Assembly: GCA_032173965.1 (NCBI GenBank)
Contig: CM063298.1
Location: 11,097,501-11,161,500 of the forward strand
Direction of reading: 5' to 3'
Length of the DNA: 64,000 nucleotides
DNA from: Sitta carolinensis
Lineage: Eukaryota > Chordata > Aves > Passeriformes > Sittidae
The position numbers were made by a program, and so were the translations under genes. The notes below the pieces were generated by a model. It was not told the origin of the DNA and ran no database searches. It worked only from the letters and a program-made list of their open reading frames with translations. Positions 55,163-64,000 of the stretch are shown here, piece by piece (position 1 is the stretch's first letter; each line of letters opens with the position of its first letter).

Positions 55163-58100
55163 CAGCAGAACTCCTCCATCGAGTCCTGGGTGAGCTTGGT
55201 TTAACTCCAAAGGTCAGTGGGCATCTGGGGTGCCTTGAAGGGAGGGGGGATCAGCCAAGCGTAGCTGAGGGAGTTCAGCCCCCTGCTTGGTCCTGGTGGA
55301 GTGGCTTTGCTCTGCTTCTCCTTCATTTTCACCTGTGCTGTCTGAAAATACTGGGCAAAAGGGGTTGTGAGGAAGAGAAGCAGAAAAATGTGCGGAGAAA
55401 CGACGCGTTCATGAAGAGCAAACAAAATTAATTCTCTTTCCGTGGCAGTATTTATGAGCTGGTTTTAAGTGGGAGAGTGTGAGGCAATTAAAATCAGGAG
55501 GAATGCTTTCTGCAGCCACTTGAGATGCCGCAGGTACAGCCAGGGTGAATCGCAGTGCTCAGAGTCATCCCTGCCGTGACGTGTGAGGGCCTGAGTGACT
55601 TGGAGAGCAGGGAGGAGTGGATTCCCCACTGGAGAGCAGGGAGGAGTGGATTCCCCACTGGGGGAAGGGGTGGGTCCCAGCTGAGCCGTCGGCTTTGGCT
55701 TTCAGGCTGAGTGTTTTGGTCTTCGATTTCATCCCAGGCTTCGCTGCAGTCTCCCGTCACATGGAGAGCCCGGGCAGCTTTTTTAAGGTACTGTGTTACA
55801 CTTCAAGCTGTGTTTGTGTTTTCATGGCTTAGCTGGAAGGTGGCTCCGGAGAGGTTTGGGGTTAGCCTTGAATTTAAAAGTACTTAAAAATACTCTGCAT
55901 GTTAGTTTGGTTACTTCTGGTGCACTCTCGAGCCTTTGGCTCTCGTGGTACTGCTCCTCTCGTTTTAAGGGTGCTTTCGAGGTGGGAAAACAGATTTGTC
56001 CTGCACAAACCCCTCGGGATTTAGACAAGCCCTTAACCTCCACACTGTGCTTTTTTAGAGTCATTGCAGCGTGGAAAAGTTCTTCCCTTTTCACAGTGGA
56101 GAGTCGCCCTGTCCTGCTGACTTTGTCGGGGGGGTCTGAAAGGAGCCCCGGTGTTTTGAGCGTAGTTCTTGTCTGGGAGCAGCTTTGGAGCTGGAGCTGT
56201 GCCCACGGAGCTGTGTTTTCCCAGGGCACTTGTGAATGCTAAGCTGTGTTGGAATGAATCTGAGTGGGCAGCAGCATAAGCCTGCTCTCATTTTCCCCTG
56301 GAAGACGCTGCTGCATTGTCTTGTCTGCTCCCTGAAAGCCTCAGTGTTGTTTGTCAAAGGCTGGATTCTGCCAGTGCCACGTATGCAAAGAAGCCCTGAA
56401 TAGGAAGGACTGGCCGTGCTGGTTCTCAGCTCCTGACAGAATTCCCAGGGCCGGCACAACGGGCAGCAGGCTGAAGCAAAGCAGGTTTTTGTTAAACTCT
56501 TGGTATTCCGTGGGCAGCCGCTCTCCCACACGGGAGAAGTGTGGGATTGTCTGGCTGTGCTCTGAGAACTCCTGGGATTTGCTCCCTGCTTGTACAGTCC
56601 CTGGGTTTGTGCCTCATTCCGAGGGAATGGGCAGAGTGAGGGATTTCCCGTGGCCATGTGTGCTGGGAGCAGGTTTGGGAGCTGGGAGCAGGTTTGGGAG
56701 CTGTCAGCACCTCCCAGGGTGATACTTGGCTGTGAAGCCCCCCGTGTTTGCAGGTGTCTGGGGGTCCTCGTCCTTTGTGGGAGTCCAGGTGCCAAGCAGT
56801 GGGATGTGGATGCTGGAGCTCAGCAGGGCATGCCCTGCAGCAGGCGTTTCTGCAGAGCAGTCAGCAGCTCCCACATCCCTGCAGATAGCATCAGGGGCGG
56901 GGGAGATGTGGGCCAGGGGCAATCAGGACCTACCCCCCTTCAGCAAGGCAGGGTGAGAGAGCTGGAGAAGATGTGGGTGGGTTGGGAAGGAGGAATCCCT
57001 GCTCAGGGCCTGAGCCAGCGCTGGGCTGAACCTCCTGCGCCCAGTTCTGAGAGGAGAAGGTGTTGGGGCAGGGAGTGGGGGGCACACCCCCTCCTGCCCT
57101 TGGCAGCCCTTCCTGCCCCTGCTGTGCCTGCAGGGCTGCCTTGGATGGATTTCCAAGGGTGTGCCCGTGTGAGCAGACAGGAAGGAGTCTGGTGCCTTAT
57201 CTCAGCTACTTCTAGGAAATGATGTAAGATGCTTCCTTGCACAAGCCTTTTTCTGGCCACATCCTGAATTGTGCTGACAGCCAGCTTAGCTGCTCACCTT
57301 TGGAGCTCAGCTGCTCTGGAGCTGTGGGAGCTGAGCCTGTGTTGTGCTTTATCTGATTTATTCTGGTCTGAGCCTCTCCAGTGCCAGTTTAGAGCACTCA
57401 GGGAAAGGCTGGAGGGATTTCTGGAGGGGTTGGTCAGTGCCTGACGAGTGCCTTGTCCTGTGCAGGAGCTGCTGGGCACACCTGGGCTCTCTCAGGTGTC
57501 TGCTGCCTCTGGGAAGCTGCAGCAGCTGGGGCAGCAATCCTGGGCTCCACAGCCACACAGGGCTTGGGATTTGTCCCTGTGCAGGGACTGAGCTGCCTTG
57601 GGAACGGCTGATGCAAGTGCTGCCACAGAAAATGCTGTCTGAAATTTGGGATGGGAATGGCTCCACGGGTGCTTTTCTGTTATCCCTGAAAAAAACCCTC
57701 CTAATTCGTTTTTGTGGAATGGAGTCAGTTCTCACAAGTTGTAAGGTAAACAAAAATAGTTTACATTCCTTCATAAAAAAATATCAATTGAAAGACTTCT
57801 GGTTTGACCAGCAGAATTAGAGAAGTCGATATTTCATTACCCAATCCTTAGTCAGTATCCTAAAAATTATAAATAGCTGAAGTTTCACTAAACTTAATTC
57901 TTCTTCTTCTTTGTACTTCTGACCCCTGTGTGTGCTGTGTGTTCCCTGTGTCCATTTTCTCCATGCAGGAATCACCCTCCATCCTCCTGGGCAGTGTGAG
58001 GCCTGAGCCATGGTGTGTTTGCTTCTGCTGTAAAGCTGTGGGGTTAAACAACCCCAATGTGAGATTCCAAGTGGTTTTGGGGGTGCCTGGCACCCTCTGG

Positions 58101-58199
58101 GTGAATTTACTCTTGGCTTGTGGCAGCTGCAGAGCCAATGTGCCAGTTCTGCCTCTGAGGAAAGCATGGCATTGTTCTGGCCCACTTCCAGGGGTCAGG
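55163..58199. other. NDEL1 intron 1, unique part
   Basis: No exon recognised. A perfect tandem duplication of 29-30 bp (GGAGAGCAGGGAGGAGTGGA plus TTCCCCACT) lies at 55602-55660, and a doubled GGAGCAGGTTTGGGAGCT at 56668-56703. Confidence 0.4.
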
Positions 58200-60198
58200 A
58201 ATGTGGGTCAGTGACATGAGAGCACAGCAGGGTGACAGCTTTAGCCTGGTGTGGGTCAGTGACATGAGAGCCCATCAGGGTGACAGCTTTAGCCTGGTGT
58301 GGGTCAGTGACACACAGAGCACAGCAGGGTGACAGCTTTAGCCTGGTGTGGGTCAGTGACACACAGAGCCCATCAGGGTGACAGCTTTAGCCTGGTGTGG
58401 GTCAGTGACACACAGAGCCCATCAGGGTGACAGCTTTAGCCTGGTGTGGGTCAGTGACACACAGAGCACAGCAGGGTGACAGCTTTAGCCTGGTGTGGGT
58501 CAGTGACACACAGAGCACAGCAGGGTGACAGCTTTAGCCTGGTGTGGGTCAGTGACACACAGAGCACAGCAGGGTGACAGCTTTAGCCTGGTGTGGGTCA
58601 GTGACACACAGAGCACAGCAGGGTGACAGCTTTAGCCTGGTGTGGGTCAGTGACACACAGAGCCCATCAGGGTGACAGCTTTAGCCTGGTGTGGGTCAGT
58701 GACACACAGAGCACAGCAGGGTGACAGCTTTAGCCTGGTGTGGGTCAGTGACACACAGAGCCCAGCAGGGTGACAGCTTTAGCCTGGTGTGGGTCAGTGA
58801 CACACAGAGCACAGCAGGGTGACAGCTTTAGCCTGGTGTGGGTCAGTGACACACAGAGCACAGCAGGGTGACAGCTTTAGCCTGGTGTGGGTCAGTGACA
58901 CACAGAGCACAGCAGGGTGACAGCTTTAGCCTGGTGTGGGTCAGTGACACACAGAGCCCAGCAGGGTGACAGCTTTAGCCTGGTGTGGGTCAGTGACACA
59001 CAGAGCCCATCAGGGTGACAGCTTTAGCCTGGTGTGGGTCAGTGACACACAGAGCACAGCAGGGTGACAGCTTTAGCCTGGTGTGGGTCACTGGCACACA
59101 GAGCCCATCAGGGTGACAGCTTTAGCCTGGTGTGGGTCAGTGACACACAGAGCACAGCAGGGTGACAGCTTTAGCCTGGTGTGGGTCAGTGACACACAGA
59201 GCACAGCAGGGTGACAGCTTTAGCCTGGTGTGGGTCAGTGACACACAGAGCCCAGCAGGGTGACAGCTTTAGCCTGGTGTGGGTCAGTGACACACAGAGC
59301 CCATCAGGGTGACAGCTTTAGCCTGGTGTGGGTCAGTGACACACAGAGCCATCAGGGTGACAGCTTTAGCCTGGTGTGGGTCAGTGACACACAGAGCCAT
59401 CAGGGTGACAGCTTTAGCCTGGTGTGGGTCAGTGACATGAGAGCCCATCAGGGTGACAGCTTTAGCCTGGTGTGGGTCAGTGACACACAGAGCACAGCAG
59501 GGTGACAGCTTTAGCCTGGTGTGGGTCAGTGACACACAGAGCACATCAGGGTGACAGCTTTAGCCTGGTGTGGGTCAGTGACACACAGAGCACAGCAGGG
59601 TGACAGCTTTAGCCTGGTGTGGGTCAGTGACACACAGAGCACAGCAGGGTGACAGCTTTAGCCTGGTGTGGGTCAGTGACACACAGAGCACAGCAGGGTG
59701 ACAGCTTTAGCCTGGTGTGGGTCAGTGACACACAGAGCCCATCAGGGTGACAGCTTTAGCCTGGTGTGGGTCAGTGACACACAGAGCCCATCAGGGTGAC
59801 AGCTTTAGCCTGGTGTGGGTCAGTGACACACAGAGCCATCAGGGTGACAGCTTTAGCCTGGTGTGGGTCACTGGCACACAGAGCCAGCAGGGTGACAGCT
59901 TTAGCCTGGTGTGGGTCAGTGACACACAGAGCACAGCAGGGTGACAGCTTTAGCCTGGTGTGGGTCAGTGACACACAGAGCCCAGCAGGGTGACAGCTTT
60001 AGCCTGGTGTGGGTCACTGGCACACAGAGCACAGCAGGGTGACAGCTTTAGCCTGGTGTGGGTCAGTGACACACAGAGCACATCAGGGTGACAGCTTTAG
60101 CCTGGTGTGGGTCAGTGACATGAGAGCACATCAGGGTGACAGCTTTAGCCTGGTGTGGGTCAGTGACACACAGAGCACAGCAGGGTGACAGCTTTAGC
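58200..60198. repeat. 49-bp minisatellite, about 41 copies, in NDEL1 intron 1
   Basis: Unit: GTGTGGGTCAGTGACACACA, GAGCACAGCAGGGTGACAGC, TTTAGCCTG. Most variation is in one position group: GAGCACAGCAGG, GAGCCCATCAGG, GAGCCCAGCAGG and GAGCCATCAGG; a few units read GACATGAGAGC or CACTGGCACAC. The arrangement of these variants is irregular. The array ends about 550 bp before the first coding exon. Confidence 0.98.
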
Positions 60199-60750
60199 CT
60201 GCAGGGACAGAGTTGGCTGGGCTGTGATGCCTGTTGGAGTGTGAAAGTCAGGACTTGTAGGTCAGCTCTTCTGATCAATGGGCTTGGTGTTGTGCACAGG
60301 GGAGGTTGGGTTCACCCCTTCTTCTTCCTCTGACAATTTGAGGCTTGGCTTTTTGAGGAGAAAAAAAAGGATTGCCTTAAAGAGCCGTGGGATTGCTTGG
60401 GGAGTGTCACTGCCTCATGTAACACACAACTCAGACTCTGTGATTTTTTAGAAGGCTAAGAAATGACTCTTTTATTAGGGATGGTTCTCCCTTATGTACC
60501 CTTGAATGAAATGGTAAATGTAATGAAATCCTGAATAAAAAAAAGGAAAACCTCCAAAACCAAGTGCACACAAAAGAAGTGAATGGGATGTGGCACCAGC
60601 TGGAGTTTTGGTGGCAGGTACAAAACACAACCAAAACTTCTGCTCTCATTTCAGGCTGCTCCACAAGCACTTCCAGAGGCTGGGTACTGGAGGATGAGGG
60701 GATTGAGCAGGGGTTTGGGTTTGTCCTGAGTGCATTCCTGTGTCCTGCAG
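60199..60750. other. NDEL1 intron 1, last part
   Basis: Unique-looking. Ends in the acceptor CCTGTGTCCTGCAG at 60750. Confidence 0.5.
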
Positions 60751-60848
60751 GTCGTCTTGATCATGGACAGTGAGGAAATCCCTACTTTCTCGAGTCCAAA
60801 GGAGGAAACTGCCTATTGGAAAGAGCTTTCCTTGAAGTACAAACAAAG
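60751..60848 (+). CDS. NDEL1: NDEL1 exon 2 (start codon at 60763)
   Basis: NDEL1 (nudE-like 1) is a coiled-coil cofactor that links LIS1 to cytoplasmic dynein and acts at centrosomes, kinetochores and in neuronal migration. This exon holds 12 bp of leader and the first 28 codons plus two bases: an acidic [15 protein letters not shown] start followed by [13 protein letters not shown], the beginning of the coiled coil. The phrase is specific to NDEL1; its paralogue NDE1 differs. Acceptor TCCTGCAG/G and donor AAACAAAG/GTATGG are good. The split Ser codon (AG|C) joins correctly to the next exon. Confidence 0.95.
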
Positions 60849-62132
60849 GTATGGTGGATTTGCAAGCTCAGTTTGGTTCTTAATGAGCAGAACACTTTTA
60901 ATCTATTCCTCTGCCAGGCCACACCAAGATGGTTATTAGATAACTCTAGAGAAAACCTGGGAGAAGAGAATTCTCTGGAATGGATTTCCAGCCTTAAAAT
61001 TTCCATCTCTGTGGGAGCTGAGTGTTTCTTGCCCAGTGTCACCCTGCCAAGAACTGCGGGCTATGTTTTGAGCATGTTTGAGCAAGAGCAGAGCCTTTCT
61101 AAGATCATGTGCACCTTTGGGTAATTAAAGTGCTGCCTTAAGTGGTATCTTGATGTTTTATCATAAGAAGGCACCTTTGGGCTTGCCTTGGATCATTCCT
61201 GTTCCCTCAAGCTTCTTGCAGTGGAATTACTGGTATGAAAAGTGGCTGATTTGGTGTCTGCTGCATTTTATTCCAGTGTTTCATACCAGCTCTTGGGGGG
61301 CACAGGGCTGTTTGTTACCAGAAGTGCCAAGGGAAGCTGCTCTCTGCAGTAATGCTGTGCATCAGGGGGGTGGCCTGAGGGGGTTTTTGTTTTGCAGTTA
61401 AATCCCTCTCAAGCCCAAGGTCCAAGTGATTGTTTTTTTGTTTGGTTTGGGGATTTTGGGGAGGGACATGTTGGGAATGTGGAGGGGCCTGTCCTTGTGG
61501 AGAGCCCTGCCCCTTGTTGTGTGTCAGAAATTCCAGCTGAGGCTCCACTGGATGTGCTGGTGCCTAAAGCCTCAGTGGTTTTCTCTGCCACTATTATGTG
61601 TGGTAAAGATGCAAATTTAATAAGCAAAGTACACGGAGTGGCTACTTCTAGTATTTAATAACTCAGTGGTAGGAGGGAGGCATGTCCTGCCTTCCTGGCT
61701 CTGAGGGGTTTTCACAAACTCGGATTTCCCAGCTGGTGCAGAGATGCAGAAACTGTTGTTCTCTTGTCATTTTCTGACCAAAATCTGCTTAAATGTTTGC
61801 TTAATTCATTGTTCCACGCAGTGTGCCAGCAGTGGAAGCTAATGGAGCACAAAGTGCTTCTCAGGCTCCCCTGGATCCTGAAAATAGCTTTGATTCCACC
61901 CAGGCGTTCAAAGGGGGCTGTTGGGTTTGATGGAAGAGAATTAATTTCCTTCAACAGCTTAGCTTAATGTAATTTCCCTGTTTCCCCATTTTTCTTTTTC
62001 CCCTTAGAGGTCTATTGATGACACTGAAGTGCTGTAAAACTCCCATTTTTCAGCATTTTGTTTTAAAAGAGCTGCAGGCTTTGTTGGAGCTTGGGAGCTG
62101 CTGATGCCACTGCTGAAATCCTCTCCTTGCAG
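60849..62132 (+). other. NDEL1 intron 2
   Basis: GT-AG intron of 1.28 kb. A T-rich part (61430-61450) and no recognisable element otherwise. Confidence 0.85.
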
Positions 62133-62286
62133 CTTCCAGGAGGCCCGTGAGGAGCTGGCTGAATTCCAGGAGGGAAGCAGGGAATTAGAAGCTGAGTTGG
62201 AGGCACAGCTAGTGCAAGCTGAGCAGAGGAACAGAGATTTGCAAGCAGATAACCAAAGACTGAAATATGAAGTGGAAACATTAAAG
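62133..62286 (+). CDS. NDEL1: NDEL1 exon 3
   Basis: 154 bp encoding residues 29-80, [20 protein letters not shown] through LKYEVETLK, a continuous coiled coil with heptad spacing and the family's [17 protein letters not shown] signature. Acceptor CTCCTTGCAG at 62132, donor AAAG/GTAGTG at 62287. Phase in 2, phase out 0. No interruptions. This part of the protein belongs to the N-terminal dynein-binding coiled coil in the family. Confidence 0.95.
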
Positions 62287-63360
62287 GTAGTGTTGCTTTT
62301 CCTTTCAGCTACATCTTGGGTCTCTTTTTGCATCGTCTGGGCTGCTCTTGGGCACTGAATATCCAAATAAGAGAGGAGTTGTCTGGTTAAGATCCACACT
62401 GGAGCATGGCATGCACCCCAAATAAGGCCAGGGACGTTTCTGGCAGAATTTTTCTTGCTCACGTCATGAAACTTGGTCCTGGTTTGGATTCCCAAGGCTG
62501 TGCCAAGGAGGAGCTTTATTTGTTCCACAGGGAACACCAGCATAGCAACAGGGCACAGCAAGGGGCTTTGTCAGGCCACTGCCTTGTCACCTTTCTGTGC
62601 AAAGCAGTCTCTTTGCCCTCCTTGGGTTTAGGAGACCCCAAAGAAACCAGAAAATGATTTGTGCACATCTTCCAGGGAGGCTCCACATCCATTCACAGCT
62701 GTGTCTGTGGGGGCAGGAATTGCTTGTGCAGAGGGGAGCCCTGAATGATGCCTCTGTGTTAAAAAGTTCTTGCCTCTCTTGAAATCTCATAAAAGCATCA
62801 TTTTGGGCAGTCCTGGCCCATTTAGTGAAGACAGAGGTTAGAAATTCCTCGGTGGAGGGTGGGTTTATGGGATTGCTTTGTGTCTCCCGTGCTTGCAGGG
62901 TCAGGGTGTGTTTGATGAGGTCGGGAGTTTCTCCACAGGCCCTGGCAGTGCCCTCAGAGGGTGTCTGGCAGTGAATTCCTCAGCTTTCCAGGGGGGTTGT
63001 GACAGATTTCCATGGCCCATTGTGGCTAGCAGCCCAGCAGGGAGTTGCTGTCAGGGTGGCTGCTGTCGAGGCAGGAGCCCAGAGGGGAGGCTGTGCCTTG
63101 GCTTTCTCTCTGCCTCCTGGAGCAGCTGCAGGGCTGCAGCCCTGGCAGGCAGCTGTGCCACGGGCAGCTGCCTGGCATTTCCTGCTGTGGCTTGTGCTCT
63201 GACATTCACAGCGTGCTCCTTCCCTCTCCCCAGCTCCTGCTCTGAATTACCAGCAGTCCCAGAGCAGCATTCTGCACAGGGAGTGCTGCTTTTTGTCCCC
63301 TTCTGCTGCTGATGGCTTGGCCAGTGCCAGCAGCTGATGTTCTCTCCCTGTTTGTTCCAG
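62287..63360 (+). other. NDEL1 intron 3
   Basis: GT-AG intron of 1.07 kb with a good acceptor TTTGTTCCAG at 63360. No repeats of note. Confidence 0.85.
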
Positions 63361-63509
63361 GAGAAGCTGGAGCACCAGTATGCCCAGAGTTACAAGCAGG
63401 TGTCGTTGCTGGAGGATGACCTGAGCCAGACCAGGGCCATCAAAGACCAGCTGCACAAATATGTGAGGGAGCTGGAGCAGGCCAACGATGACCTGGAACG
63501 TGCAAAGAG
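63361..63509 (+). CDS. NDEL1: NDEL1 exon 4
   Basis: 149 bp encoding residues 81-129 plus two bases: [20 protein letters not shown], then [20 protein letters not shown] and ANDDLERAK. In the family this coiled-coil segment begins the LIS1-binding region. Donor AAGAG/GTGAAG at 63510. Gene continues beyond the right edge of the window; roughly 200 C-terminal residues of a ~345-residue protein are missing from view. Confidence 0.95.
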
Positions 63510-64000
63510 GTGAAGGCTGCAAACCTCCTCTTCCCTTCGAGTTTGCACCACAAGGATCTTTCCTTTGCTCCTCAGCTCGAGCATTTCATTGTTTCTTAAA
63601 GGGAAAATAACGATCAGGAAAACCCCAGAGACCCCCAAGGCTTTGGGTTGTTTGACCAGTGCCCCTCATCATCGGGTGGTTCCTGCTGTGGGGTTTGTGC
63701 TGCTGTGAGGAACAAGCCCAGGGCCAGCCAGGCCACTGCCCTTGGTAGCCCTGGCTGTGTGACTGATATTTGTGGTGCTGCTGCCTCAGAGCCCCTTTGA
63801 AGTCAGAGGCTCCTGCTTTCCATAGTCCCTGCAAATCAGGCAGGCTAAAGGAGTCTCCTGTCCCTTGCAGAGCAGCTGGAGGGAACAGCCCTGCCCTTTC
63901 CAAGGGCCTGGAATGAGCAGGCTGCTGCTGGGAACACCCACTCGGGGAGGAGGTCATGCTTCCCTTCTGCTGAGTGGGAATTCTGCCACTGATTCAGGGA
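63510..64000 (+). other. NDEL1 intron 4, cut by the window edge
   Basis: Starts at the exon 4 donor. No further exon seen before the end of the window. Confidence 0.7.

Noticed and set aside
60751..63509. NDE1 considered instead of NDEL1
   Set aside because: The phrases [33 protein letters not shown] and [15 protein letters not shown] are those of NDEL1; NDE1 has different words at these positions, and RNF222 is the known neighbour of NDEL1.

Overview
The window looks like a gene-sparse stretch of a bird nuclear genome. Evidence for this is the many pieces of CR1 retrotransposon 3' ends (both strands, e.g. 8376-8540, 16605-17060, 27660-27800, 33085-33345, 51455-51605), a few LTR-like pieces, spliced vertebrate genes with GT-AG introns, and an extraordinary load of GC-rich minisatellites typical of small avian chromosomes. 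A songbird is my guess from the type of LTR pieces, but the sequence read by eye cannot prove that. No bacterial, plasmid, phage or CRISPR features are present.

Four protein-coding genes can be supported, all matching genes that lie on human 17p13.1-p12. From left to right: PIRT (+, 24250-24647), a two-pass regulator of TRP channels; TMEM238L (+, 29394-29621), a tiny two-pass membrane protein; RNF222 (-, coding exon 42165-41549), a membrane-anchored RING finger protein with a proposed upstream 5'UTR exon and promoter near 43.5-43.8 kb; and NDEL1 (+), a dynein/LIS1 cofactor whose CpG-island promoter is near 50.0-50.5 kb and whose coding exons 2-4 are at 60751-60848, 62133-62286 and 63361-63509, with the rest beyond the right edge. 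PIRT and RNF222 each carry one single-base frameshift in a GC-rich spot; both reading frames on either side are intact and conserved, so an assembly base-deletion is more likely than gene death.

Layout. 1-24 kb: intergenic, with several tandem arrays (30-mer at 0.3 kb, 15-mer at 7.4 kb, a GGAT tetranucleotide at 11 kb, a 1.1-kb T/G-only array at 11.6-12.65 kb, a 60-mer at 17.5-18.7 kb, a GGGACA hexamer at 19 kb), CR1 and LTR pieces, and some AT-rich, homeobox-motif-rich islands that look like conserved non-coding elements. 24-30 kb: PIRT, a damaged minisatellite, TMEM238L. 30-41.5 kb: intergenic, dominated by arrays at 32.1, 34.5-35.8, 36.0, 37.1-38.1 and 39.6-40.4 kb. 41.5-43.8 kb: RNF222. 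43.8-50 kb: intergenic with 45.4-kb and 47.4-48.6-kb arrays and a 36-base poly-C run. 50-64 kb: NDEL1, whose ~10.5-kb first intron contains an 18-mer array and a 2-kb, 49-mer array.

The genes do not form a pathway. RNF222 and NDEL1 are divergent neighbours as in human; PIRT and TMEM238L are neighbours of each other in human but there lie about 2 Mb away, so their proximity to RNF222/NDEL1 here records a chromosomal rearrangement. Long open frames in the arrays (up to 614 codons) are by-products of repeat units free of stop codons and are not annotated as genes. I found no convincing undescribed biological system; the most interesting observations are the mosaic sequence at 25558-25805, a minisatellite apparently born inside a CR1 element, paired arrays that share half a unit, and repeat arrays placed inside or against promoters.
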